A DNA stretch of 64,000 bases from Nitrospinia bacterium (GTDB lineage: Bacteria > Nitrospinota > Nitrospinia > Nitrospinales > JAJDAT01): the NCBI GenBank assembly GCA_029261715.1, contig JAJDAT010000015.1, positions 1-64,000 of the forward strand, written 5' to 3'. The notes under the pieces were generated by a model. It ran no database searches. It saw only the letters and a list, made by a program, of their open reading frames with translations, and was not told the DNA's origin. How positions within the stretch are numbered: position 1 is the stretch's first letter; each line of letters begins with the position of its first letter. A program made the position numbers and the translations under genes. Of this stretch, positions 30,754 to 41,926 are shown piece after piece.

Positions 30754-32373
30754 TTAGATATCTGCTTCTTTTTCGGAAACATTGTAGTAATATTTTCCGA
30801 GAGTTCCGTTCGCTTTAACTAGTTGCTCTGCCATCCGACGAGTATTGCTCATCTTGTCGAGCAACTCCTCTGCTTTTTCCGAAGATAATTCCCTTAAAAC
30901 TACTGCCCTTAGAAACTCTGCTTTTGTTTCTTGATAATGGAACTGAAATTGGTCCGTGGCAACAAGTTGACTGTTATCCCTTTCCCGTTTCTGAGACAAG
31001 GTTACGATCTTTTGAATATCCGAAAATAACTGCTCCAGTTTATTTCCGCAATTTAATTTTTTAACGATATTAAAGTCGTGTACGAGGGCGTTAGCATCAA
31101 TAGATAACTCAACCGCCTCTTCCAGATAACGTGTTGTACGGATTACTTGAGCCAACTCTTCCGCTACGTCGCATGTCATGTTTTCCATTCGAACTTTCGT
31201 GACAAATTCATGAACGGTCTGTCCCAAAGAAAATGCGAGTTCAGATTTTTTTTTGATTGTTTCGGACTTTGTAAGGGGAAGTTTGATTGCCTCTAATACA
31301 ATGGAACAAACAAAATCGTTTAAGCGTAATAGCTCCTGCCAAAGCGCCACAACGGCCAAGGAAGGCGTTGCGACAACCGTTTTATCCAAATACTGAGGTC
31401 GGCTTAAATCTTCTTGTTCTGTCTTAAAGAGTTTGCTTAGAAAGTTAACCAACCTTGGCGTAAGAGGCAACATGATGGCGACGCCAAATACATTAAATAT
31501 CGTATGAAATAGTGCCAGGATAGATACAGTATTGTTGCCGAAGCCTGCCAGATGCCCGAACTTTGAAGTAATCCATAACAAACCTGGCAAAATTAAGAGC
31601 GCTGCAATTCCTGTAATTACATTAAAAATCACATGGCCTGCTGCCACTCGTTTGGCATTTGGCGTTGCATTTATCGCGGTAAGAGCGGTGGTGGAAGTTG
31701 TTCCAATATTCGCGCCAATAATTCCAGCGGCAGCGGCGTTCACGCCCATAACAGATTCACTAGCCGCCATTAGGATTACCGCAATAGCAGCGCTGGACGA
31801 TTGAGTTAAAACAGTCATCATGAAACCGGCAAAAATATAGGCAAACACCCCACCTATATCACTGCTGGTAATTAAACCAGTACCGAAATTTTGGGCGACC
31901 CCTGAAAAAGAATCTTTTAAAATAGACAGTCCCAGGAAAAACAACCCAAAGCCCGTTAAGGTTTCTCCCAGCGCTTGAATCCTTTTTCGAGACGCCATAA
32001 AACGTAAAGCTACCCCTACGGCAAGTATTGGCATAGCAAAGACTTCAACTTTAAAGCCATGTCCAACAAGATTGACAAGCCACCCTGTCATGGTTGTCCC
32101 GACATTAGATCCGAATATTACGCCGAGAGCCTGAACAAGGGTTAAGATTCCGGCATTTACAAAACCGATGGTTGCAACGGTTACGGCGCTAGAAGATTGC
32201 ACAATACCCGTGACCAAAGCGCCGCTTATAACCCCGCGTAAAGGACTAGAAGTCCATTCGCGAAAAAAGTTTTTAAGTTTGGGGCCAATGAAGATTTTAA
32301 GTCCACCGGTCATCATCAACATGGCCAATAGGATGAGCGCCAGACCGCCCGCTGTATTGAATATAGTCAACAT
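30754..32373 (-). CDS. Na/Pi cotransporter family protein with PhoU-like C-terminus
   Basis: Duplicated QSSSAVTVATIGFVNAG / TQSSSAAIAVILMA and GSNVGTTMTG / GANIGTTSTT motifs. Confidence 0.94.
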   Translation of the reverse strand: MLTIFNTAGGLALILLAMLMMTGGLKIFIGPKLKNFFREWTSSPLRGVISGALVTGIVQSSSAVTVATIGFVNAGILTLVQALGVIFGSNVGTTMTGWLVNLVGHGFKVEVFAMPILAVGVALRFMASRKRIQALGETLTGFGLFFLGLSILKDSFSGVAQNFGTGLITSSDIGGVFAYIFAGFMMTVLTQSSSAAIAVILMAASESVMGVNAAAAGIIGANIGTTSTTALTAINATPNAKRVAAGHVIFNVITGIAALLILPGLLWITSKFGHLAGFGNNTVSILALFHTIFNVFGVAIMLPLTPRLVNFLSKLFKTEQEDLSRPQYLDKTVVATPSLAVVALWQELLRLNDFVCSIVLEAIKLPLTKSETIKKKSELAFSLGQTVHEFVTKVRMENMTCDVAEELAQVIRTTRYLEEAVELSIDANALVHDFNIVKKLNCGNKLEQLFSDIQKIVTLSQKRERDNSQLVATDQFQFHYQETKAEFLRAVVLRELSSEKAEELLDKMSNTRRMAEQLVKANGTLGKYYYNVSEKEADI

Positions 32374-32636
32374 TGTCCAAACCTAGGTCGAATTTGATCT
32401 AAATTACTTTGAGAACTCAATCGGAGGGTAAATGGATCGAAGGTTTTTCAAAACTCGCTTATGGACAAAATTAAAACTATTAGTATGAGCGCGAATAAAC
32501 TCCCAAAAACCGGCCATGCACCTAGTAAATCTTCAATTAGAAAAAATTAGTCTCTCTTGACTTAAAAAAAAATCTTTTCAAAAAAAAACTAAAGATAAAA
32601 AGATTGGAATAGAAAGCTTTTTGTTTTGATCAATCG

Positions 32637-32957
32637 CTAAAAGATGTTTTCTACAAAATTGAATAAAATTTCTCCAAACTTTACGATATCTCCTGGTGGA
32701 ATTTTACCAGAAAATGAAACTTGTGTTTTTTCCGATACGGTCCCCTGAAAAACCGATGAATATTCCAAGTCCAACGGCCCACAGGCTACTCCAAATTTCT
32801 TCGACTGTTAAGAAATAATTCATTGTAATAATGTTAAAAGGATAAAACCATGAAACTGCAAAACTAAGGCCGTGATGTTTTAAAGCTTATGGGAAGTCTT
32901 GGGAAATAATCAATCCAAGGTTTCCGGTTAAGGCCAAAGGTTTCACCATGGTCACTA
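32637..32957 (-). pseudogene. Possible frameshifted small membrane protein gene
   Basis: Minus strand reads MNYFLTVEEIWSSLWAVGLGIFIGFS then, after dropping one G from a GGGG run, GTVSEKTQVSFSGKIPPGDIVKFGEILFNFVENIF*; extent upstream uncertain. Confidence 0.35.
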
Positions 32958-33078
32958 TCGTACTTCCGAAAACATACCTTTTCAACCCAACTCCTTACTT
33001 TAATTAAATAAGCTGATCAATTTATTTCAGGAAATATACCGTGCCAGGTTATCTGGCACGATATACTAAAAAGATGAA

Positions 33079-33645
33079 TCAATCTTCTTTTTTGTCATGA
33101 TCTTTATCTTTGTCGCGATCTTTATCTTTATCATTTTCTGAACTTTTAAATGTCCTTAGTTTAAAATCTCCAGAATTAAATTTAATTTGTTGTTTTGATG
33201 GCAAATGAGCGATTGCAGCTCCATATTTGTACACTAATTCGCCTCCTGTATGTCCGGCTTGCACCAAAGGAAAAATCGCAATCAAACTTAAAATTGCTAA
33301 AGTCAAACGCAAACGATCAGAGTTTTGGCGAAGATACCCAGCCAAGGAAACAAAGAATAAAGTTCCAGCGACCCAAGGAACTAATTCACCATCTTCTTCA
33401 TGCTCTTCAATAACGCGCTCGGACACAACATCTTCTACTTTCTCTTCATCTCTTTCCCCTAATTCCGAAGCCACTAATGCCGAAACACTATAAACCAGCG
33501 CTAAAGCCGCAACTAAAACCCAAACCCTCTGCGGGACGATTTCTTTTTTTATTCCCCACCAAAAGATAAAACCCACAAATGGAAGTAAAACTCCTAAAAC
33601 AATTGGAAAATGAACGACTAAGGGATGCAAGGGTAAATCAAACAT
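33079..33645 (-). CDS. DUF2231-like membrane protein
   Basis: PLHPLVVHFPIVLGVLLPFVGFIFWW; several TM helices; K/D-rich C-terminal tail. Confidence 0.8.
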   Translation of the reverse strand: MFDLPLHPLVVHFPIVLGVLLPFVGFIFWWGIKKEIVPQRVWVLVAALALVYSVSALVASELGERDEEKVEDVVSERVIEEHEEDGELVPWVAGTLFFVSLAGYLRQNSDRLRLTLAILSLIAIFPLVQAGHTGGELVYKYGAAIAHLPSKQQIKFNSGDFKLRTFKSSENDKDKDRDKDKDHDKKED

Positions 33646-33769
33646 GATAACCTCCTTTGTGATTAATAACTTTCAAGTAATTTCAGGCAAAAAACAGGAT
33701 TTTTCCATCCGGTCTTTGGCTTATATAATTACTCTTTAAAATCAATTTGTTATAAAAGACGTAGGTCAA

Positions 33770-34291
33770 ATGGAGGATGCTAAAAGGTTCAATTTAGTCC
33801 TTTTAATTTTGTCGGGAACATTTGCGATCCTAGTAGGATTGGACCTGATCACGGATTATTCCAGCGGGAGCTCAGGAACCCACCTTATTTTTGAAGGGTT
33901 ACTTTTGGGCTTGAGCGCAGGATTATTTGTTTGGGGTATCAGTAGACTGATAAAAGCAAAAAGTGAAATTAAATCTCTGCAAATTAACGTTGAAAAACTT
34001 TTCCAAGAAAAGGAACGATGGAAAACCGAAACTCATCAACTTTTGGAGGGGCTTTCAGTAAAAATAGAGGGGCAATTTTGCAAATGGAAATTAACTCCCG
34101 CAGAAACCGAGGTAGGTTTTTTATTGTTAAAGGGGTTTTCCCTCAAAGAAATTGCGGATTTCCGAAGTACTAAATTGAAAACCGTTCAACAACAATCGCA
34201 AGCCATCTATCAAAAAACCGGTTTGGCGAGCCGCTCGGAACTTGCCGCTTTTTTCTTGGAAGATCTCTTACCTTCGAAGTCCCAAACATAA
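33770..34291 (+). CDS. Membrane-anchored LuxR-type HTH regulator
   Basis: Two N-terminal TM helices; C-terminal LTPAETEVGFLLLKGFSLKEIADFRSTKLKTVQQQSQAIYQKTGLASRSELAAFF. Confidence 0.85.
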   Translation: MEDAKRFNLVLLILSGTFAILVGLDLITDYSSGSSGTHLIFEGLLLGLSAGLFVWGISRLIKAKSEIKSLQINVEKLFQEKERWKTETHQLLEGLSVKIEGQFCKWKLTPAETEVGFLLLKGFSLKEIADFRSTKLKTVQQQSQAIYQKTGLASRSELAAFFLEDLLPSKSQT

Positions 34292-34540
34292 TTAAAGTTT
34301 GTTAAGTTAAAAGCGCCTGTTGACCGGGTAGGCATGCCTTGACAAAATGGATACATACTTAGTTTTAATTTAAAATAGCAAACCTGTGTGCATTATTTGG
34401 AAAAAATAACCACAGAACGCACTTTACTAAATTAGTAAGGTTGAGTGACAATAATATTTATTTTTGTTTTTTCTAGATAGTAAATACGGATAGCATAATT
34501 AAATTTAGATCTGATTTAGAACCCATTTCAAGGAGATGCC

Positions 34541-35938
34541 GTGTCGAAATTAACTTTTTACAATTCAGCAAAAGGTGTCTCCGGGTCTGCATATTTATTG
34601 GAAACAGATTCTTCAACAATTTTATTGGATTGTGGCCTGATCCAGGGGAGACGCGAAGAAGAAAAATTAAATGAGGAACCCTTTCCCTTTAATTTAAAGA
34701 ATCTGGATGCAGTGGTTCTATCTCACGCCCATCTTGATCATTCTGGCCGTATTCCAAAACTCGTTGGCGATGGTTATAAGGGGCCGATCAGTATGACTTA
34801 TCCTACCTATGAATTGCTGACAATTATGTTAAAAGATGCCGCGTTCCTGGAAAAACGGGATACAGAATGGGAGAACAAACGTAGAAAGCGTGCGGGAAAG
34901 CCAGAGGTCCAGCCTTTATTCACGCTAAATGATGTAGATACGGCTCTAAGGCAATGTGAAGGCATGGTGTACGATAAAATCTATGAAATTGCCAAGGGAA
35001 TTCAATTATGCTTTCGAGAAGCAGGGCATATTCTAGGGTCAGCCATTGTAGAAATATTTATTACCGAAAAGGGCTCCATTAAGAAGCTGGTCTTTTCTGG
35101 AGACCTTGGAAACAGTTATGCAGCTTTACTACGCGATCCCGCTACTATTAAAGAAGCGGATGTATTGTTGATGGAATCCACTTATGGAGATCGAAATCAT
35201 CGTTCTCTTGACGAAACACTTCAAGAATTTGAAGAAATAATTACAAAAGCATCAAAAACTAGGGGAAACGTACTTATTCCCTCATTTGCCGTTGGCCGCA
35301 CTCAGGAACTTATCTTTCGCTTGGGCGAGTTATATCAGAGAGGAAAACTAAAGCAACAGGCAATCTATCTGGACAGTCCTATGGCTATAGCGGCGACTGA
35401 AGTTTATCATCGTCATCAAGATGTATATAATCGGGAAGACATGGCAGCGCTACGTCAGGCTAAATCTGGCAGTCTCCATTCTTTCCTTCCTACATTAAGG
35501 TATTCTCAAACCACGGAGGAATCCATTGCCATTAGCAGGATTGAATCCGGTGCCATTATTATCGCTGGCAGCGGCATGTGTAACGGAGGTCGAATCCGCC
35601 ACCATTTAAAACATAACCTGTGGAAAAAAAAGAACCACGTCATAATTGCTGGTTTTCAAGTAAATGGTACTCCCGGTCGTGCGCTGATCGATGGCGCTAA
35701 AACATTTCATATTGGTGGCGAAGAAATTGCCGTCAATGCGAAAATCCATACACTCGGTGGGTTCTCAGCGCATGCAGGTCAAACTCAGCTAATAGATTGG
35801 ATAAGAGGTTTTAAGAATCTGCCAAGAACTTTTCTCGTTCATGGAAACCCAGAGGCGAAAACAGCTCTTTCCGAAAAACTTGCTAAACAAGGTTTTAAGG
35901 TAAATATTCCCGAAGAGAATACTTCCATTAACATATAA
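34541..35938 (+). CDS. MBL-fold beta-CASP RNA-processing nuclease family protein (CPSF/YSH1-like)
   Basis: LSHAHLDHSGRIPKL, ESTYGDRNH, IPSFAVGRTQELI, IAGSGMCNGGRIRHHL, GGFSAHAGQTQLIDW. Confidence 0.95.
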   Translation: MSKLTFYNSAKGVSGSAYLLETDSSTILLDCGLIQGRREEEKLNEEPFPFNLKNLDAVVLSHAHLDHSGRIPKLVGDGYKGPISMTYPTYELLTIMLKDAAFLEKRDTEWENKRRKRAGKPEVQPLFTLNDVDTALRQCEGMVYDKIYEIAKGIQLCFREAGHILGSAIVEIFITEKGSIKKLVFSGDLGNSYAALLRDPATIKEADVLLMESTYGDRNHRSLDETLQEFEEIITKASKTRGNVLIPSFAVGRTQELIFRLGELYQRGKLKQQAIYLDSPMAIAATEVYHRHQDVYNREDMAALRQAKSGSLHSFLPTLRYSQTTEESIAISRIESGAIIIAGSGMCNGGRIRHHLKHNLWKKKNHVIIAGFQVNGTPGRALIDGAKTFHIGGEEIAVNAKIHTLGGFSAHAGQTQLIDWIRGFKNLPRTFLVHGNPEAKTALSEKLAKQGFKVNIPEENTSINI

Positions 35939-36045
35939 TTTTTATTAAATATTCTAATTTCTCTCAACAATCACATCAAGAAGATATACAGAAACAAGAT
36001 AATTTTTAATTAGCTGGTTTGCGTAATCAAAACTTGTTTATAGAA

Positions 36046-37422
36046 TTAACCCTCAACTGTTGGGCTTTCGGTTTTTTTTAACCAATATTCCATAACAACA
36101 GTTGCCGTTAGATCACCTGTCACATTCACAGCGGTTCGGCACATATCTAGAATTCGATCTACTCCTAAAATAAGAGCGATTCCACTACCTGGGACACCAA
36201 TTTCTTGGAGAATTGTTGCCAAGATAACAATCCCGACTCCTGGTGCGCTTGGCGCTCCAATAGAAGCCCCAACCGTGGTTACCATGAGCAAAACAAGACT
36301 TCCAGTAGTTAGATCAATTCCGAAAACTCCCGTTAGAAATATAGCCGCAATTACCTGATACAATGCGGTCCCATCCATATTTATTGTGGCGCCAATTGGT
36401 ATAACGAATTGGGATATTGAAGGGCGGACGTCCAGTTTTTCCTGGGAAGTTTTCATTGAAAGCGGCATCACGGCGGCTGAACTGGATGTCGAAAATGCAA
36501 GCAATTGGGCGCTACGTATCTTTTCTAAAAAAACCAATGGGTTTTGATGGGTAATTAATAAAACGATCACAAGATAAAAAATAAGTAAAATTAGCAACCC
36601 CAGCAAAACAGTCCCCACATATACCGACATACCCACAATGGCATCAAAACCAACCTTTACCGTAACCTGAGCGACTAAGCCAAAAACCGCTAATGGGGCA
36701 AGAACCATGGCCCAACTAACAATTTTCATGGACAGTTCCTGAACCGAACTGGCCAATTCAATTACCGGTTTGGCTTGTTTTTGGGGAATAGCAATTGCCG
36801 CTATTCCAAGCAAAATAGATAGAACCACAATTTGCAGCATACTTCTTTCCAGCGCTGCGCGGGTTGGGCTGGCTGGAATTAGGGCCGCTATTCGTTCTGG
36901 TATGGATTGAGGCGGGGTTCTTATTTTTAAAGGAGGTTCTTGTCGCTGCTCCGTTGACAAGGTTTTTTCAATCAATTTTTTATCGATATATTCTCCCGGT
37001 TTTATCACTAGAGCCACTGAAACTCCAATTCCAACAGCAACAATGGTAGTCCCAATAAAATAAGGAGCAATACGTAGGCCAAGTTTTTTTAATTCCTCCT
37101 GGCTGCCACTTGAAGAAATGCCAATCATTATGGAAGAAATTATCAGAGGGATGACGACCATCTGAATCAACGCTAAAAAGATTTGACCCGGTAGTCCCAA
37201 CCATCCAGCAATAATATCGGCCAAATGAGGAGACACTATTGCTAGACCAGAAGGGGATAAGAATAATCCCACCCCAAATCCTAATGCCAGTCCCACTAAA
37301 ATCTGAGCCCAAAGGCGGTTGCGAATAAGAAAATGAAGTTTATCGACCTGTTCACCAAGAGGCTGGTGATGGGGGTGTTGTTGAAAACGATCAAAAAAAC
37401 TAACCAAGCCCATTGTCCTCAA
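36046..37422 (-). CDS. Dicarboxylate/amino acid:cation symporter (DAACS)
   Basis: STSSSAAVMPLSMK, VIPIGATINMDGTALYQVIAAIF, GAPSAPGVGIVIL. Confidence 0.96.
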   Translation of the reverse strand: MRTMGLVSFFDRFQQHPHHQPLGEQVDKLHFLIRNRLWAQILVGLALGFGVGLFLSPSGLAIVSPHLADIIAGWLGLPGQIFLALIQMVVIPLIISSIMIGISSSGSQEELKKLGLRIAPYFIGTTIVAVGIGVSVALVIKPGEYIDKKLIEKTLSTEQRQEPPLKIRTPPQSIPERIAALIPASPTRAALERSMLQIVVLSILLGIAAIAIPQKQAKPVIELASSVQELSMKIVSWAMVLAPLAVFGLVAQVTVKVGFDAIVGMSVYVGTVLLGLLILLIFYLVIVLLITHQNPLVFLEKIRSAQLLAFSTSSSAAVMPLSMKTSQEKLDVRPSISQFVIPIGATINMDGTALYQVIAAIFLTGVFGIDLTTGSLVLLMVTTVGASIGAPSAPGVGIVILATILQEIGVPGSGIALILGVDRILDMCRTAVNVTGDLTATVVMEYWLKKTESPTVEG

Positions 37423-37779
37423 GTCAGATTAAGCGGCCAGAAAAATTGTGATGGGCCTAGAATATACGTAAATGAAACTCTATGTGGTTTTCACATTAAA
37501 TACAATGGCTGAAAATATACCCACAATAATAATTTAGCCTACTACCCTCCATCGTCCAAAAGTTGTGATTCGCCTTTTTAACCTATAACCTATTTTAAAG
37601 CCAACCACGTCGCACCTTTTTTCCATAGTTATCCCCATAGGCAAAAGTGTATTAATATGATATTACCTTATAATTTTAGATTTGATTGTTTTCTAAGGAA
37701 TGAGTTTCTTTACAATAATTCAGATTTTGTAAATTTTAATTTGGCTATAATTCGCCTTATCGATATATAAGAAATCCCC

Positions 37780-39045
37780 CTACCCTGAAAAACCAGGGTT
37801 TTCACTGGAGGTAAGGGATGCCTGTCGATATCCTGACCATGAACGTTTACGCCACCAGATAACGACACCAGTGATGGTCACCGCCACCGTAACCAGGCCC
37901 ATAATAGAAACCAGAATACGACCCGGAATACCCAGAATTCGTCCCGAGTGTAATGGGAACTGAGCCTGAACAAAAATATCTGCCGCCGTACCCGTCCATG
38001 GCTTGCGAACACCCAGGTAACTTCCGTCTTGACCATCGTAATACAGTGTGGCATGACCTACACCACCTGCGCCGTGTCCCTCTGTAAGATGAAAAAATCG
38101 CACGCCATAAATACCGAAGTTCTGCGAATAGAACACATCCCCGACCGGCTTATTCCATTGACGTCCTTCAGCCTCTGTTGTGGCGGCTGCGATTACTGTG
38201 GCATAATTCTTCTTTGGCGTTACCGGTTCGTGCAAGGGGGTAGGAGCTCGTTGTTCGAAGGGCCCAGGAGTAACTTTGGAAATTTTTGACATTACTGGAT
38301 AAAACACCTCCCCATAAAGGTTCATGGAAAACCCGGTAAAGGCCAGCATAAACAGAAGGGGCCAGGTCCACAGGCCAAAGGCTCGATGAATGTCAAAGTT
38401 AATACGGCCCGACGTACCGCTAGCCTTGATTTTCCAAGCCGATGCCCAGCGGGCCCAAATACTCTCGCTGGCAGACTTGCCATTAGAACTCTTCCTTACA
38501 GGCAAAGTGAGATAGAACCCGACAAAACAATCCAACGTCCATATCAGAGCCACAATCCCCATCAGCCAAATACCCCAGCGGTCTGTTTCCCACAACTCTG
38601 GAATATGCAGCGTGTAATGGAACTTATAAAGAAAGGAGACGAAGGTTTCGCGAGTCACCGGCCAAGCAGCTCCCCATTCCCGGCGACCCTGCTCTTTTCC
38701 CGTCACTGGATCAATGAATACCTGGTTGTAGTTCAGCTTGTGCAAACGACCGGTTGCAGGATCCACTTTGGGTTCAACACCAAACCCCAATGTTCCTCCT
38801 GGTTCTGCCGCTAATGGCACAAAAGAAACTCGAATCCTTGGGTCGCGCCGTTCAACGATTCGGGCCAACTCCAGGGAGCCCATGGAAGGTCCCTTGCTAT
38901 CGGTATGCATTAATCGTGGGTTGAGCCAGTCATCCAGCTCGTGGTCCCAGGAAATTACCGCGCCCGTGAGGCCGGAAAAAATTAGAAACGCCGCAATTCC
39001 AAGCCCTACCCATCGATGTAGGATAATGCACAGCGAGCGAATCAT
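37780..39045 (-). CDS. PepSY-associated TM-helix protein (siderophore-reductase-type)
   Basis: LHRWVGLGIAAFLIFSGLTGAVISWDHELD, FDIHRAFGLWTWPLLFMLAFTGFSMNLY, C-terminal TM ITGVVIWWRKR; 4 nt from the TonB receptor ORF. Confidence 0.93.
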   Translation of the reverse strand: MIRSLCIILHRWVGLGIAAFLIFSGLTGAVISWDHELDDWLNPRLMHTDSKGPSMGSLELARIVERRDPRIRVSFVPLAAEPGGTLGFGVEPKVDPATGRLHKLNYNQVFIDPVTGKEQGRREWGAAWPVTRETFVSFLYKFHYTLHIPELWETDRWGIWLMGIVALIWTLDCFVGFYLTLPVRKSSNGKSASESIWARWASAWKIKASGTSGRINFDIHRAFGLWTWPLLFMLAFTGFSMNLYGEVFYPVMSKISKVTPGPFEQRAPTPLHEPVTPKKNYATVIAAATTEAEGRQWNKPVGDVFYSQNFGIYGVRFFHLTEGHGAGGVGHATLYYDGQDGSYLGVRKPWTGTAADIFVQAQFPLHSGRILGIPGRILVSIMGLVTVAVTITGVVIWWRKRSWSGYRQASLTSSENPGFSG

Positions 39046-39048
39046 AAA

Positions 39049-41331
39049 TCACCAACGGTAAGCGATAGTGCCCCTAATAGAGCGTTTTGCTCCATATGTA
39101 CAAAAGTTTTGTCCTGCCGGAAAACAGGAAGCGACATAGGTTTCGTCGGCAAGATTATGTACATTCAACGCCAGGCGCGCCCCATTCCAATCGTAACGTA
39201 TTGCAGCATCGCCAAAAGTTACACTGGGTACTTCAAAGCTGTTTGTGTCGTCCCCAAAGGTAGAACCAATGTGCCTGACGCCACCGCCGATACCAAGCCC
39301 CCTAAGCGCTCCATCGGGAATCGTATAGTCCAACCATAGGGAGGCCATATGGTCAGGAGTTTGCGCGGGAGTAGAGCCAACCTCGCCTGTTACATTGCTT
39401 GAAGTAATCTCCATATCTAAATAGGTATAAGCCAAATTAAAAGATAAGCCAGAGTCCAAAGTTCCAACAGCTTCCAGTTCAATCCCTTTAGAATTTACTT
39501 CGCCGGTTTGTTCCTGAAATCCAACGTTTGCCAAATCCGAAGTGGTAACATTTTCCCGCGTCAAATCGAAAAATGCCAACGTAATAAAACTGTTCCATCC
39601 ATCGGGTTGGTATTTAAGGCCAAATTCATATTGATCGCCAGTTTCAGGTTTAAAGGCGCCTTGAGAGGCGTCGGTTCCGACGACTTGAAGAAAAGACTCA
39701 GAATAACTGAAATAAGGCGCCAGACCTATTTCGGTTTGGTAAACAACTCCACCTCGAAAGGTAAATTTATTATCATCCTGTTCCGTCTCTGTGCCTGCGA
39801 TGTCATTTTTCGATGTATTTTCCGCCCAATCCTGCCTTCCGCCGATCTGAAAAATTAAGCGATCAACTTTAATTTGATCCTGAAAATACAAACCAACCTG
39901 ATCCTGTGTAGTAACGGTATCGCCAAAAACGGGAGGATCGGTTACAGCTGAACCATATGTGGGATTAAAGATATCTAGATTGGGAGCCGTGCCAAATGCT
40001 TGCACCGAATCAACATGGATATGTTGATAATCAAGTCCCGCAAGAAAGGTGTGCTTAACTGAACCCGTGGCAAACTTTGCCTGGACCTGATTATCAATAG
40101 CAAAGGCCCCAAGCTTACCATCGCTTCCGAAAATACTTCGGGTAATTGTGCGTTGATCATCCAATAGAGAGGTCGTGAAAATAGTAACATCTTCTACATC
40201 CGTAGAATTCAATCGCAAGTTTTGACGTAAAGTCCAGGTTTTATCCACCCGATGCTCAAACAGATATCCCAGGCTGTACTCCCGCCGATCATACTTCTCT
40301 ACACCTTGCTCGCCAGTATAAGTTTCGGTGGGAATCTCCCCATTAATATTGTCGTTCAATGTGCCGCTAGCTGGGAGTCGCTGTGAAATACCGGACCCGT
40401 CATCCTGAAAGCTGGCGAGAAATGTCAGGGTCGTGCCTTCCCTCGGTTGCCAGGTTAACGCCGGGGCAAAAAATATTCGGTCATTGGGAACAAAATCTAC
40501 CTGGGTTCCCGCGTCGCGAATGAGCGCTGTCAATCTGTAAGAAAGTTTTTCATTTCCTTTCACCTTATCGCTGTAATCAAATTTGCCTTGATAATAATCG
40601 AAGTTACCTGGTTCAAAAATGACCTCGTGCAACGGTTCTTTAGTTGGCTTTTTAGAAACGAAATTGATTATCCCCCCGGGGTTTCCCTGCCCATAAAGCA
40701 CGGATGCTGGACCACGAGGAATTTCGATTCGTTCGGCGGAATAGGGTTCAACATTATAACCAATAGCAAAATTTGGATTTCTCAATTGAAGCCCGTCGCG
40801 AAAAAGACCAGTGGTGGTCGCGTCAAATCCTCTTAGTCTTAAATTCGTGAACCGCGTCTCAAAACCAAAGGGTTCACTCCGAACGCCAGGCGTGTACCGT
40901 AAAGCCTCATTTATATTAATAGGTTTTTGATCTCTTAATTGTTTTTGAGTAATAATAGAAATAGACTGCGGAGTTTCAATAAGGGGGATATCGCCTTTTG
41001 TTGAAGAGGAGGCGCTGTTAACAACATAACTGTTGGTGCCTTCCACAATCTTTTGCCGTTTAGCAAATACGTTCACAGGTTCCATTTTGACAGATATCCC
41101 GGTATCTTTAGAGGAGCTTTTTTCAGATTGTTTTTTCTTTGCCTCCTCTGCTTGGGCCATCAAGTAAGAAGCCCCCTCATTATCCATAACGTCTTGTTTA
41201 TTGACTGATACCGTTTTTTCGCCAATTCCCATCTTGGCTGCTTCCTTTTCCTCAGCCCAGACAAGCCCCGAACAAACTATTAGGTAGAGCGAAACTATAA
41301 GAACTGTAGTTATCTTTTTTGATAACCTCAT
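39049..41331 (-). CDS. TonB-dependent siderophore receptor
   Basis: Plug SISIITQKQLRDQKPININEALRYTPGVRSEPFG, VLYGQGNPGGIINFVSKKP; C-terminal beta-barrel ending RGTIAYRW. Confidence 0.97.
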   Translation of the reverse strand: MRLSKKITTVLIVSLYLIVCSGLVWAEEKEAAKMGIGEKTVSVNKQDVMDNEGASYLMAQAEEAKKKQSEKSSSKDTGISVKMEPVNVFAKRQKIVEGTNSYVVNSASSSTKGDIPLIETPQSISIITQKQLRDQKPININEALRYTPGVRSEPFGFETRFTNLRLRGFDATTTGLFRDGLQLRNPNFAIGYNVEPYSAERIEIPRGPASVLYGQGNPGGIINFVSKKPTKEPLHEVIFEPGNFDYYQGKFDYSDKVKGNEKLSYRLTALIRDAGTQVDFVPNDRIFFAPALTWQPREGTTLTFLASFQDDGSGISQRLPASGTLNDNINGEIPTETYTGEQGVEKYDRREYSLGYLFEHRVDKTWTLRQNLRLNSTDVEDVTIFTTSLLDDQRTITRSIFGSDGKLGAFAIDNQVQAKFATGSVKHTFLAGLDYQHIHVDSVQAFGTAPNLDIFNPTYGSAVTDPPVFGDTVTTQDQVGLYFQDQIKVDRLIFQIGGRQDWAENTSKNDIAGTETEQDDNKFTFRGGVVYQTEIGLAPYFSYSESFLQVVGTDASQGAFKPETGDQYEFGLKYQPDGWNSFITLAFFDLTRENVTTSDLANVGFQEQTGEVNSKGIELEAVGTLDSGLSFNLAYTYLDMEITSSNVTGEVGSTPAQTPDHMASLWLDYTIPDGALRGLGIGGGVRHIGSTFGDDTNSFEVPSVTFGDAAIRYDWNGARLALNVHNLADETYVASCFPAGQNFCTYGAKRSIRGTIAYRW

Positions 41332-41403
41332 GTATTTTCTCCTGCAACGAATAAAAATTTAATAAATACCAAGGATGAGAATAAACTTCACCGTAACAAT
41401 ATT

Positions 41404-41422
41404 GAAAATGATAATGAAAGTC
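41404..41422. promoter_or_regulatory. Fur-box-like site upstream of the TonB receptor
   Basis: GAAAATGATAATGAAAGTC matches GATAATGATAATCATTATC at 14/19 positions. Confidence 0.7.
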
Positions 41423-41926
41423 AATATAAAAAAATTAAACATCTCTCCAATTAAGTCTGTACCAATTAATAGGTCAAAAAGTTAAAAGTAGCTTTTCTCA
41501 AAAAAGGTGGGATTTTTAATCATTTCCCGAGGATCTACTAGGCTAAAAGAGGCAATAATATTCAAAAGAATTTACAACTAAAGTCGTTCAGATAGTAATC
41601 TCCGAATAATAATACATAGCGAATTAGTTTTACGAAGGGACATTGATTTATTAAATGCCCTGAAGACGAGATAACACAGGCTTTAGTTTTCGCAAACTTA
41701 TGCAGGGTGATACGGTCAAGAAAGTATCACTTAAATAATCCATCATTGAAAGTCAAAGTAGAGAATCGCAAGAACCATCCAAGTTGGAGGAGATTGAGGT
41801 CTCTGGACTCGACTGATTTTGCAATCCTCTACTGACAAAATTTATTTACTAATTTAAAAGACGGCCAAGAATGAAAAAAGAAATACCCTTTATACTCGAT
41901 ACTTAAACCTTCCCCTCTAACCAAAA

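Noticed and set aside
38386-39061. Plus-strand ORFs of 142 and 107 aa
   Set aside because: Antisense to the PepSY gene, no start signals or domains seen
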